Source of the DNA: Kappaphycus alvarezii
Taxonomy: Eukaryota > Rhodophyta > Florideophyceae > Gigartinales > Solieriaceae
Reading direction: 5' to 3'
Length of the DNA stretch: 64,000 nt
Assembly: GCA_002205965.3 (NCBI GenBank)
Contig: NADL03000626.1
Location: 558,001 to 622,000 of the forward strand
The notes beneath the pieces were generated by a model. It was given only the letters and a program-made list of their open reading frames with translations. It was not told where the DNA came from and ran no database searches. The position numbers were made by a program, and so were the translations under genes. This document shows, one piece after another, positions 44,406-55,279 of this stretch (its first letter is position 1; every line of letters starts with the position of its first letter).

Positions 44406-45658
44406 AGGGGAAAATGGGGAATGTCTTTATTGAGATGTATGGGGTACAAAGTAGGTTTACGCCTACGGTTTTCAGAATAAAATATGACTAACACTGGGAA
44501 GAATATCCCTAATGCCTGGAAGGCTCGAATAATCGAACTTAACCCATTTTGGGCCACGCTGGGGTTAAGGCATGCAATGCCCGTACGTTCGATTAAACAA
44601 ACGTACAGGGCGTTTTTTCGCCTCCACTGCAGCTCCTGTAACTCCGGTTCTGTACAGCTTCGAAAAAATGATTAATTACCGCCCTCATGTTGCCATCACC
44701 ACCCCTACCCCAGCCTACTTTTTTGTCGCCCCCCTGCGACACTTTTCACATGAGCGATCACCAAAGTCCCCCTTCTTCGCGACTTTCCCAATCCCCCCAC
44801 TCCGTATACGCTCCCGATCTGGACGTCATTCCCGGCACCACCAACCCTTCTACTTGAGTCTCCTACTCCCTGCTCCTACTGCAGTGGGTGGCTGTGGTTT
44901 GCTTTTAATGCTGCAACTGTCGTTTCGATTGCTCCCACACCCTTTCGATACCCTTCTCTCCCCCTCGTACCCACGTCGCGTTTTCTCCATTTCTCAGTGT
45001 GTTGAAAAGCGCTGCCACCGTGGTACAAATCTCACCCACTGCGCTTCAAATCTCCACCACACTGAAAACGCATCCCTCTGACACCGAAAGACATATGATT
45101 GAAATTATGTATTGCAACAGGCACGACGTGGGTGTCCTAGAAGCGAACCGGGAAAAGCGATCTGTATTGGATCGAGGACAAACTGACTATTAGAGTCAAA
45201 AAGGTTCTCGAAAAGAGAATGGGGAAAGAAGCGCACAAGTGCAAGCGAGGAGGGCAACGCAAAGAGCCAAAGAAAGAACACGCACCACGCGTGAATGTAA
45301 CGCAGCGCAAAGCGCAACATAAAAGGGCAGTAGCCACAGATAGGAGTCCTCCGCGTAAAGGGACGAGGGATACAGTCCTTCCAATAGGATAAAGACAAAA
45401 AGAATAGGTATGAACCTGACGCAACGCGACGGGCTCAAATAGCCAAGCTGACGGTCGGGGTCCGAAGGGGATAGTAGCTACTATACCTACACGCGCGGCG
45501 GCTTAACGAAAAGGGAACGCGGGATGCAGGAGCAACAACCAGAGCCGAAACCGAACAACGGTGAAGAAGACGGTACCTCAGGTACCCTTACTAGTGGTGG
45601 TGCGACCTCGCACCAGAATAAATACCTTGTTAAAGTTACTAGGTAGTAGTTAGGACAA

Positions 45659-45802
45659 GTGTCACTCTGTTAGTTGATTAGCCCAAAATAAATATCAGGT
45701 CCAGGTATTGGACTGCCACCATCCCGACAGGGTCTCGAACATGGGCCTAGAGGGCCACTGTAAATAAACTGTATATACCGTAGTACATTAACAGTGTGAC
45801 AC
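45659..45802. repeat. 144-bp inverted-terminal-repeat insert (MITE or solo LTR)
   Basis: GTGTCACTCTGTTA at 45659-45672 matches the reverse complement of TAACAGTGTGACAC at 45789-45802 with one mismatch. The interior has AATAAA and a TGTATATACC stretch. It begins TG and ends CA one base in, so a short LTR is an alternative to a MITE. No clear target duplication is seen. Confidence 0.5.
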
Positions 45803-45848
45803 GCGCCACCTACTATTAAATACACATTGACTTTTCAAATCAATTAAA

Positions 45849-48001
45849 GTGCTATTGCACTACAAATTGCTAGATCCATCGGCTATCATCGTTACCATCT
45901 CCACTCCCCCACTCCGCCGGCAAGCCCACTCCCCCGTTTCTAGTCTCATACAACTCACCTTTGGAACGTTCCCCTCGTTCGAACGACTGGAACCTGGACT
46001 CCGAGGAAAAATGTCGAATCCGTTTGGGACATTGCCAGACTTTGAACATGAAGGCAATGTCGGGGCGCTTTTAGCTTCTGTTATCCCGGCGACCCAGGAT
46101 TATTTGGATACTACCCCCGTTCCTGTTTTGCACTCGACAGCACTGCCACCTGCATTTCCAAATGGTCAACCAAGGCATCAATCTCCTGCTCCTGGGCGAC
46201 TTGGCGGACAACAGGGTACTCGTGGCCGTGGAAGGGGACGTCGTCGGGGTGGGGGCGGCAGCGTGAGGACCAAGCAAAAAGGTCCATCATCAGGATGGAA
46301 GATACAGAAGCCTCCACCTACTGTATTCATGTCGGAGAATGACTTTAAGAAGACATTCTCCGCCAATCGTGCCCGAAACTTTGCGATGTCCGTTGCAACC
46401 CGGCTGGAAGTTGAGCTTCGCTCACTTGACAAGTCACTGAGTCGACCTTCGGTGGTTTTTCTGTTTTTAAGGGACACACTAAACACTCTAGCGCTTTGGT
46501 TCGACGCATCTCTGAAGTTATCTGGCAGTAACAGCTACAGTTCTGTGGAGGAAGTATCTATTTTTATGTACTTCTGTGTGAAAATAGAAGCATGCAGCGC
46601 TAGCCTTAGCACAGATCGCGTTATCGCAATGCTCTTCACAGAGAAAGAATTGGACATCAATTCAGATTTCATCAAGTTTATTATGAATAACATAATTCCA
46701 TATAATCCTACAGGTTGTGGGTTTGATGAAAGCCGTGTATGGACTTCTCAGAGGGACAATACAGTCCTCATGGCGGAATTCGAGCAGCTCGCTTTTAAAG
46801 TCTCCAAACGCATTTTTTTGGACCCTGCACAGGGGTTTTACACTTTGAATGATGACTTATTTGGCTCCCACTCTAAGGAAATTCAAGTTAAGACACTCAG
46901 TAACCGCAAGACTGAAAGCGAGAGGTCCAGTGCTGACGCTGTTGTCGATGAATTATTTCATGGAGTACTACAAATAAGGTTCTTTCGCCGTGGTGAGGGT
47001 GTGAAGCAGGGGGTGCGTCGGTCTACTGAATTAGTAGCGGAAGGAAGAGGGGATAGAGTTATGACTGGAATGGTTCTGACAATGGACCGAGGGTTTCCCA
47101 GCTCTAAAGTAGTTTAAGAGCTCATGAGTGTTTGTTTCAGCGTTCTAGGGGTGGTTGAGAATCAATACAAGAGTTACCGCCCGTTCGTGGCGTTATCAAA
47201 TTTGAAACCAAAGAAAACACCAGACAGTACCGGGGGCAATACCGATGAGGACATCAGCGGAGACATTTACGAAGGATGGATGATGGTCATGACTGTGGAT
47301 TTGCACCTCACTTTGGGTGGATGTACAGGGAATCTTTCGAGGTTCCAGAAGAGGTGCATAAGCTGCAAGCGGAGATTTTAAAATCGCACTACTCCCTATT
47401 TAAGGCAATGTATATCATCGCCAAGAGTGATGGGCCTGTTAGTCCAATCAAGCTATTTACACAAAGCCCGCAAACGCTATATAGTAGTATAGAGGGCGGC
47501 GTGGACTCCTCAACTCAAATTCGCTCCTTTTTAAAGAGTCCGAATACCCGTTTAAAGTGAGGATCTAAGATTGTATCAGATGTTCTGAAAACAATACTGC
47601 AGAATGCGTTTATGGCCTGGCGCATTGGAAGTCGTCGTGAGCGTTTGCAAACAAGCGAGTAATTTACGGATTTGGACAGCTTCCGAGATAGTTTACATAA
47701 CACGCAATGCTTTGTGGACTTTTTAATGGGCGTTGCAGTAGACCTCCTTCGGGATTTCAAGCGATACAAGGAACAGGCAGACGGTGACGAACATTCTGTG
47801 TTAGTTACGTCGGCGAAGGAGAACCTTCTCCGTGAATCTGCAGCTAAGCGTAAGCGGAAAAGATTAACATTCTTTAATTCAGAGGACGGGGCCACTCTAC
47901 GACTACATGCGAAGGACTATCATGTTGTACAAATGAGAATTCAACAGTATTTCGCGATGTGCGGCGTCAATCACGGGAACAAGGTGAGGGGCATCGTGTG
48001 A
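45849..48001 (+). pseudogene. piggyBac-like transposase, broken
   Basis: The first 422 codons are open (45849-47117). A likely true start is MSNPFGTLPDFEHEG at 46011. A basic Gly/Arg-rich patch (RGRGRGRRRGGGG) follows, then the transposase body: LNDDLFGSHSKEIQVK with acidic residues, and MVLTMDRGFPSSKVV. After an in-frame TAA at 47115 the same frame gives CFSVLGVVENQYKSYRPFV. A frame change near 47300 leads to SSIEGGVDSSTQIRSFLKS and LQNAFMAWRIGSRRERL, with stops at 47558 and about 47657, and an end in KRKRKRLTFFNSEDG. The order (acidic D block, then D.GF.S, then GGVD..Q..., then NA...R) is that of piggyBac. The Asp usually three residues after GGVD is Thr here. The family call rests on motif spacing only. 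Confidence 0.5.
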
Positions 48002-48065
48002 ACATCAGATGTGACGCCCGTAACGTACATCCTTACCACAAAATAAGGGAGGGTTTCCGGCGGTC

Positions 48066-48560
48066 ATGATGGGATGTGAGGCACTCTGTAAGGAGGTTGA
48101 AGAGAAGGGAAAACAGAGCATTAAGCGAGCAAAGTCCGTAAATCAAAATCAAGGCAGGAAAAGTAATGTTGGGAGTGCTGAGAAAGTGGACAACAAATAT
48201 TCTGATGGCGACCATCCAGGTGAGCCAGGGGGACGGCCGGATGATGACCTGAGTTGGAAGGATGACGGAGATATAGAATTGGATGGGAATAATTGCGGAG
48301 AGGGTGGGGAGGACATTGCGGCGCGCGATGAGTTTAGCGGGAGGAGGGATGATGACGCGGTGAGGGGGGAAGATGCTGAATCTATCGGGGAGGATAACGG
48401 CGAAAATATGTTGGGCGGTGATGTTACAATAGAGGAGGGGGAGAAAATTGTCCCTCCCCGGCTGCTTGGGGGGAGAGAAGAAGCCCGAGTGAAAAATACT
48501 GAGGTAATTGAGGAAGATAGGCTCCGTAAATTCAAGTCAAAAGGAAAGCCAAAGAGGTAG
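48066..48560 (+). CDS. Acidic Asp/Glu/Gly-rich hypothetical frame
   Basis: A 164-codon plus-strand frame, rich in Asp, Glu and Gly (DGDIELDGNNCGEGGEDI) and ending in a basic tail (LRKFKSKGKPKR). A further frame, 48615-48854, continues with similar composition after a stop. It directly follows the transposase relic and precedes the minisatellite. It could be a tail of the transposon protein or non-coding sequence with biased composition. A longer antisense frame across the same region is a by-product of the repeat. Confidence 0.25.
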   Translation: MMGCEALCKEVEEKGKQSIKRAKSVNQNQGRKSNVGSAEKVDNKYSDGDHPGEPGGRPDDDLSWKDDGDIELDGNNCGEGGEDIAARDEFSGRRDDDAVRGEDAESIGEDNGENMLGGDVTIEEGEKIVPPRLLGGREEARVKNTEVIEEDRLRKFKSKGKPKR

Positions 48561-48839
48561 ATCACAAAGCCTCTTGGTTGGGAGTCGGATAGGGACTCGG
48601 AGCTCGAGATTGAAATGGAAATAGCTCCGGCAGAGCGTGGGGTTGCAGTAGGGTCTGGACAAGAAGATGGAATAGCCGGGATTGGGAAAGAAAAGGAGAC
48701 TCCAGCGGAGCTGCAGAGAACAATTACGGATGCATCTGCAGAGGTGAGTGAGCCACGACCGGGGACGCACAATTTTGGGTTGGGGAGCTCTGTTGATAAA
48801 AGATCTGAAGTCGCTGGGAGAGTAGAGCAGCAACGCAAG

Positions 48840-49460
48840 ACGGCGGGGGGGTAGAGATGGGCAGGAGAGAAAAGCGGCCGCATCAAGCGTTGGGAGGGGT
48901 GCAAATGGAGAGAGGACAGCGACAAAATCGGGAGCTGGGAGGGGTGGTAACGGGGAGAGGACACCGGAATATCGGGCGTTTGGGGAGATGAAAGTGGGCC
49001 AGAGAGGAGATCGAAGTCGGCAGGCGTTGAGGGAGGTGGTAGCGAAGAGAAAAGCGCGGAAAAATAGGGCGCTGGGGGAGGTGGTAGTGGGGATACAACA
49101 TAGCCAGCCGGATTGCTAATGCTTGTGTGAAGATGGAAGTGGGGAGAGGACAGGGGCAACATCGGGCGTGGGGTTAGATGGGAATGGGGAAGTGAGAGCT
49201 GCAGCAGTTTGGGGAAGTGGGAGTATGGAGCAGAGGAAGTCAAAATCGAGCTTTGGGGGAGGGGAGAATGGGGAATGCAGAGCGGCAGCAGCAGGTGTCG
49301 GAGGAGGTGGGAGTGGAGAGAGGAAAACACCACCTGCGGGTGTCGTGGGAGGCGGTGAAGGGGGGAGGCCCGCAGCAACATCGGGGGTTGAGGGGGGTGG
49401 GAGTAGAGGGGGAACATCTGCAGCGTGTGGTGTTGTGAGAGGAGGGAGTCGGGAAGGGTA
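48840..49460. repeat. Degenerate G-rich minisatellite (~60-66 bp units)
   Basis: Repeated units of the form GGAGGTGGTAGTGGGGAGAG followed by CAACATCGGGCGTTGGG-like phrases run for about 600 bases. On the plus strand they translate as repeats of a Gly/Ser/Glu-Arg/Ala-Ala-Thr motif (GGGGSGERKTPPAGV and relatives). The unit length being close to a multiple of three keeps long frames open on both strands. Confidence 0.75.
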
Positions 49461-49608
49461 GTCGGTTTCAACCGGGAGGGTCCGATCAAGGAGGGTCAGA
49501 GTCGTCCCAAGCCCCGTCCAAAAGCAGTTTCGAAGTGGGAAAGTAGTGACAGCTCACAAGTAGTGTAATGTGACAGCTTTACAGTGGTGGTGTTGGAGTC
49601 AATTCGTG

Positions 49609-49662
49609 CGATCGATTAATCGATCAATAAAAAAAGTTCGATTAAACGAACTTTGTTTTTGT
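49609..49662. repeat. Cluster of perfect palindromes
   Basis: GATCGATTAATCGATC is a perfect 16-base palindrome. AAAGTTCG-ATTAAA-CGAACTTT is an 8-base-arm hairpin immediately after it. Another GTTCGA..TCGAAC pair lies near 49692. All fall at the right end of the candidate piggyBac-like element. Confidence 0.8.
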
Positions 49663-50250
49663 ATTGTTTGAATAATTACAGTTTTTGAGTAGTTCGAAAA
49701 ATCGAACTTGAGTCCTTTTCAGAGCCAATTAAAACCCTTCTTACCGTGTCTCTTTGGATTTGTCTACAGACTTCCCCTTTCCGTTTCTCTCCGTTTTATC
49801 TGTTTTACAGAAGAGGACGCGTAGTTATGCCTTTCTCTAGAAGGACAACGGGGAAGGTTGCCGTCTTCCACCCGGGCGAGGATGCCGAAATTGCGTTCGA
49901 TTATTCGAACAGTACGCTCCTACATTAGGGATATTACAGTCTGCGATTCATTTGCTGAATTCTGCAGGAGTCTCGTTACGAAAATTTCTGAAATCCCAGT
50001 AAGATAACACCCGTGAGAAATGCTTACGCGGGAAACCAACACTGTGACCAGGCAGCTTACGAAAATAGAACCGTCCTTCCCATCACCGATCTATGTCCTC
50101 AAAACCCTCAACGGCATTCCCCCCATCACCGTATCCCACTCCATCCCTCGCCCATCACCGTATCCCATTACACCCCCACTGTATCCTAACACATCCCTCG
50201 CTCCATAGAAAACTGTCTCACCCAACCACCGCCCAACTTAAACCACCATC

Positions 50251-51171
50251 ATGTTCACGAACCACTTGGTCAACATTCATCCGCTTGCGGTAGGTAATGC
50301 AAAAACCGGCAATCAACAATCTGAGAATGCGAATCAGCAACCTCATCAACAACGAGCAACCGTGGAGCATGTGTCGGTCCAAGTGCCTCAAGCAAATGAC
50401 ATTGTTATCGTCACTACTCCGCCCTCGCCAGACAAATAAAAGCAGGATAGCCATTCAAGTTTCTCTACAGAGGAAGATCTTATCATTGTTCGCAAAGTCG
50501 CAACCGCGAAAGCCCATATAGCAGCGTACGGTAACGCCCTAAAGCGTTTCAAAGTAGTTGCAGATAAGGTCAATAACAGCACCCGCAGTCAGCAGAAAGT
50601 TCCAGCTAAATGTGCTTAAGACAGATGAAAGAGGCTTCAGTCGTTATTTGACAAGTCGGGAAAAAGAGAACTACGTCGACCAGGGGTGGGCGAAGAGGTA
50701 AGGGAGATGGATGCGCTTCTCTTGATGATCAATGAAGCACGAGATGATATGGAGAGGAAGAAGGGATTGGATAGGAAGGCAGGTAAAGAGCTTGACAAAG
50801 GGAAGCAAAGAATTGGAAGGGAGTTGATGAACATGGCGGCAAACCGGGAAGGGTCGGATCACTAATATGATGGGAGCGCAGCTGTTGAAATAGACAGGTT
50901 GGGCAGCCAGAGTACTCGTAAAGCAGCACGAATGACCAAAGATGGTCTGGTCGCAGGAGAAATCAGCAGGTCCGCGAAGCATCTCCGTGATTCCGATCTC
51001 GCTCGCATTGAAGTCCATAAAGATAGTTTCAAATTAGAGCGTGAGAAGCTTGTTTTCGAGTCCGAAGAGCGCGAAAAGCACCGCATCGAAAGGCGCAGGG
51101 AGTTAGAAGCCTCTCAGGAGTGGGATCTATAGAAGTTTAAGCTGATGATGGAGGCGTTTATACAGAAGTGA
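50251..51171 (+). pseudogene. MYB/SANT-like DNA-binding protein of a Harbinger element, broken
   Basis: After an N-terminal Gln/Asn-rich part (MFTNHLVNIHPLAVGNAKTG), the region 50455-50640 reads STEEDLIIVRKVATAKAHIA, AYGNALKRFKVVADKVNNS, then DRKRLQSLFDKSGK-like residues. 50690-50860 gives EEVREMDALLLMINEARDD, then ERKKGLDRKAGKELDKGKQ. The tail 50899-51132 is a long charged coiled coil (KLEREKLVFESEEREKHRIE). The EEDLI..R.V...AYG..LKRF pattern is that of the MYB/SANT-like partner protein encoded by many Harbinger transposons. Frameshifts and stops (50438, 50618, about 50863) disable it. The cognate transposase lies downstream on the other strand. Confidence 0.6.
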
Positions 51172-51463
51172 AAAAACACGATTTGTTGCGCTTTTGGGAC
51201 TCAGTTTCTACTGCGAAATTTAAGTCTAGTATTAAAATCGCGCTAGTTTTCCCTCTTGCGCGAGGAAGTCAGCCCGCTCAAGCTCGATAATGCACTTTAT
51301 TTTAGCTCATTGAGAATGTATTTCTGCGAGTTTTAGATATTAATCAAGTGATGGAGGAGCACGATTGAAATAAATGGATGAATGCGGTGGTATAAATAAA
51401 CCCTTATGTTGTATAAAAGCATTGATGATAGATAGAGAGAACCGACCGGAGACGTCATCACCT

Positions 51464-52480
51464 TCATCTTCCCTTGAAGTCAACAGTTGTAAAGTACGTC
51501 TTAATTTCTTTGAATACCCACTCCACTGTAACGAGGACAGCTACCATTAACTTGTTAAACGCAGATTGATGACGATGTATATTACTTCCCTCGTATGGAA
51601 CTTCGATAAAACATCTTCTGTTGTACCCAAATTCTTCGTAAATACAATTCTGAGTACCACTGACGTTAAGTACTGATGGAAGGAGTTCCTCCATATCATC
51701 ACGAATGTAAAGAGTCCAATCGTGTCTGCGGCCCTCTAAAGGTCCAAACGCATGCAATATGAGGCCATCTGGAGCAGTAACATACTGAAACTCATACCAT
51801 GTTTCCGCTTTTGGCCATTATATACAACTAACTGCAGCATATGGCTTCCACTAGGTCTTTCTATACCAATTTATCCAACAATGTTAGTGAGGCCGCTTGT
51901 TTTCATTTGTACTGTTTCGGCGTATAGCCCAACTCTTCTATTCATAAATTATGGGCTAAGTCCTACGGAGACCAGAGATTAGTTTGTCATCAAAAGCCAT
52001 TTAAGTCCTTTCCAAAATATTTCTGAAAGTTGCGATGCGTGTTTGCCAAATGCTATCTCTAGATCAGACCATCTGTCTGGACTTTTCAATCGCATCAGTA
52101 TGGTACAGATAACCAACATTCCATTAAAAAAGTACCTGTTCCTCCGTATTGCCACTTGAGAGCTGGGTTATGTAACTACCTTTGACACTAACTCAAACAT
52201 GGCGTTTTGATTTCGGAACAGACGCATACAATCGGAGTTACCAAGGAAACAAGGGAATTAAAGTTAAAAATGAAAAAAGGAAGGCTTACTATTCTACTTA
52301 AAAGTACAACCTTCATGTAGTCTGCTTGAGTTCGCATAAATTTTTTTGTTGTCGGAAGGATTTCCTGCAATGTTGTAACTGATGATTTTATTCTTTTATG
52401 ACGCTGTGAGGCATTGTAGATAATTGCTTTTCGCCATTGGGTCGCTCTTTTTCGATATGAAATTTTGGTGAAGCCCATAA
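51464..52480 (-). pseudogene. PIF/Harbinger DDE transposase (second lineage), broken
   Basis: The minus strand gives an N-terminal charged part (52478-52380, SYRKRATQWRKAIIYNAS). In several frames it continues with an AIEKSRQMV/LEIAFGKHASQLSEIF block near 52060, a VYNGQKRKHGMSF block near 51800, and then DGLILHAFGPLEGRRHDWTL with the second catalytic Asp near 51750, IYEEFGYNRRCFIEVPYEG, and FNKLMVAVLVTVEWVFKEI with the terminal Glu, ending at 51464. This is the DDE_Tnp_4 type of Harbinger transposase. It is tail-to-tail with the MYB/SANT-like relic, only 290 bases apart, forming the two-gene layout of an autonomous Harbinger element. Confidence 0.75.
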
Positions 52481-53237
52481 TAACCCCTTTTTCATGTCTA
52501 GATTCGCTTAGTATGGGCTTCCGAGATCAAATTTCGCTGTGACGAAAATCTTGTGCTTGGCGGGCTACTGATACCCGATAAAAGTAGGCCGGCGCACTGT
52601 AATAATACCAGAACTACTCGAAAAAATTAGCGTAATGATTAGCGGACATGACGGGAGAAATAAATTTCTTTTCACTAAGCTTTATGATAACGGGCTACAA
52701 TACTGAAATTTATTCCAGAATTTCTTTAAGCGTAAAATCACAAATGGGGCGAGAATTTAGGAGGAAACAATAAAAAACTATATGTAGTGCAAAATGGGAT
52801 TCAAATCCAATGTCGGAAAAGAGATCTCGGGCGAGTTGCAATCCACGCAATCTGACATATACCGCACAACTCGCAGGCCTATATATGAACCCACCAGATT
52901 GCGAGTATAGCCACTATTGCTTCTCCCTCAGGCTCTTAAGCCACCCTATCCCCCCTCCTTTCATACTCAAAGCGGGCCGTTTACGGCTTACCATCTTAAT
53001 ATGGAATTGACGTAAAGAGAAATCTTTTCATGCTCGAAACGCAAGTAAGTCACCCATATTTCTTAAAACACTTCGAAAAATATTAATCAAACACACCCCA
53101 AACTTGGTCCAAAAGCACTTTTCCCCAAACCATATAAAGCAGCTAGATTTCAGGTCGATCCAATAATTCTTCATAATAATCAAGAAAGGTTATCTGGGAG
53201 GGAGACCACTTTATACCGTACAGCATTTCTAACAGTC
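52481..53237. other. No recognisable feature
   Basis: AT-rich sequence with short frames only; no motif or repeat was noted. Confidence 0.4.
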
Positions 53238-54727
53238 GCAGCAAAAATAGAACACTTTAATGGAAAGTTTTACGTCCTTGCATCTCTATAGCGTCCAAAA
53301 AATGCTTTTGCATACCACGAATAAGCTTTTAATGGTACTGCGTATCCAATATGTTCCAGTCCTTCATCACAGCGTCCCCTAGCTCAATAGCTGACTTCAA
53401 CTGGTGCAAATTACGGTAGACTGCCCACAAGGGCACTTACCGAACGTTTTCGAAAGGGTTTAGGTCCAAGCTCTTGGACAATCACTCCATCAATGTAATA
53501 TTTAGAGAACCGAACCAACTCTTAGTAACGTTTGCAGTATGTATGCTTGCATTATCTTGCTGCGAAATTAAGCCAAACGGATGCGTTGTACATCCGAATG
53601 GACTCGTTCCGAAAATACCCCACATACATCAGACTCCTCTCCCTGCTGCCTACTGAATAATGTCTCACCTCCTTCAGATATCATGCCATTAACACCGCAG
53701 CCCATCCGGACCATCGAGGTTATATCGTTGTTGGTGACCTTGTGCTTTCACAGAAAACCAAATGTTCCGGGAAAATGCGCTGTTTTGGAGAGTTGCGCTG
53801 GGGAAGCACGTATGCGTGCATTTGTGAGCTCAACGTGAAACGGGCTTCTAAAGGGCTACTGTAATAGCTCATCTGAAGTGTATTGCATGCAAGTGTGTTG
53901 GCTCGTATCGTTGAAGCAGACATATCTACACGTACACCTCAGACAGTAAGCGGCGTTAGCACGAGGTACAGATATACCCTATTGAAATATGGTACAGGTG
54001 GTACAGCATAAACAATACGGTGAGTAGTACAGGGACTGCCATGAGGTTTACAGGTATATGTTCTTGTAGTATGAATTTGCATGAGCTGGAACATTTCAAT
54101 TATTGTGACATTTATAGTTACGGTATGCTGGTATGATGACTTTGTTTGATGGATTTTTGTAATGATCTGTAGTACTTTTTTGGCTATGTCATTCTTGGAG
54201 TTGGCATTGGCTGTTGTTATGAGCTTTGCGTAGTATGTAAGTTGCAGTTTGCTGAGCCTCCAAGTAAACACCAGCCAAAGCTGGCGAAAGGAAATAGAAA
54301 ACAACCCTCCTTTCACTCCAACCTTCCGTTCTTAGCTATAATATCTATCAAGCGAAGCTTGCTGCAATATAGTTCTTTTTGAGAAGAGGACCGTTTGAAC
54401 TTTTTATACTCAAGATTAGACGCAGCGGTGAATATTTGACGAGGTCTTCGTTTAGTTATGGGAAGCTGGAGATCATGGCATAATTGGTCCTATGATTTCT
54501 TCTTTTTGGTGCTTTATCCAGAGAGCTGAGGCATGTCCTGGGCTGAGATCTTGCTTTTCACGCCCCGTTTGACCACTAATTGTAGTTCTTAGGTGACCGC
54601 AGGAAGGTTCTGGTTTCCGTGCGGGATTTTTTAGATATCTGCCAATCGAAGCGATAGGCAAATGTTCTACGTTATACACGAGTGCCTTCCCTTGCTCAAC
54701 CTGCGTCAAACGCGTGCAAAGATGCAT
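53238..54727 (-). pseudogene. Tc1/mariner transposase relic
   Basis: The minus strand at about 53560-53420 reads SQQDNASIHTANVTKSWF, then LNITLMEW-like residues interrupted by TGA, then SLDLNPFENV: the QxDNAP.H and SPDLNPIENVW motifs with two catalytic acids of Tc1-type transposases. It continues HQLKSAIELGDAVMKDWNIL and KLIRGMQKHFLDAIEMQGR to a stop near 53258, the standard C-terminus. Upstream, 54727-54473 (SIGRYLKNPARKPEPSCGHL) could be the N-terminal HTH/GRPR region, but the spacing to the core is longer than usual and the link is uncertain. Many stops and frame changes are present. Confidence 0.7.
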
Positions 54728-55279
54728 GATAAGAAGATGGAAGGTGTGTGAGGTGCTCGAAGGATGGGGGATATTCGTAACAGGTTTCTGGCGTCGTAGA
54801 ATTGTTGGGAAGATGGCATATCCTACTGCTGTCTTATAAGGGGTGCTCCCTCTTAGGTAGCCTTTTTTGAAATTCTTTATAATAAAGCATTGGATTAAAC
54901 TGAACTTTGGACGTCTTATATGGTTTTGGGAATAAATACTTGTTTGAATATCGATGAGTACCGAGGTGTCGAATTGGCGCCCCTTATATGCACAAAATTT
55001 GGATTACATTGCTCACAGTATGTTTGTTTTTTTTGGTTCCAAAATTTTGTATTTGACTAAGAATCAAAACTTTGAAATTAAGACTGTCCACGTAATTTAT
55101 GGGCACTCCAGCACTACCAATGACTGAATTCCAATTGGCAAACAAGGTGGTTTTCTACAGTATAGAAACTTGCACACAGCGGGAGCACTCATCGCAACTA
55201 AATATATTTTACGATCTCCATGCACCTGGTCATGCCCCATCTCAATCCTTGTTGCATTGACGGCTTCAATTGGATCTTC
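54728..55279. other. No recognisable feature
   Basis: AT-rich; no open frame with recognisable content. Confidence 0.4.

Larger units (their letters stand above)
44524..49910 (+). mobile_element. Candidate DNA transposon (piggyBac-like) with palindromic ends
   Basis: CTCGAATAATCGAACTT at 44524-44540 matches, inverted, GTTCGATTATTCGAAC at 49895-49910. A second motif pair sharing GTTCGATTAAAC lies inside (44588-44599 and about 49636-49647), each within its own palindrome. Between them is a broken transposase gene followed by an acidic/Gly-rich coding stretch and a minisatellite. The left end also shows TTAACCC..GGGGTTAA at 44539-44568, reminiscent of the TTAA/CCC..GGG/TTAA termini of piggyBac, but no matching right end was found. 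The limits are provisional. Confidence 0.4.

Noticed and set aside
44572-45081. 169-codon plus-strand frame
   Set aside because: Pro/Leu/Ser-rich translation in a C/T-rich stretch; no motif and no continuity with the piggyBac-like gene.
48149-49489. 446-codon minus-strand open frame
   Set aside because: It is antisense to the G-rich minisatellite and acidic frame; the Leu/Pro/Ser/His-rich translation mirrors the repeat unit rather than a gene.
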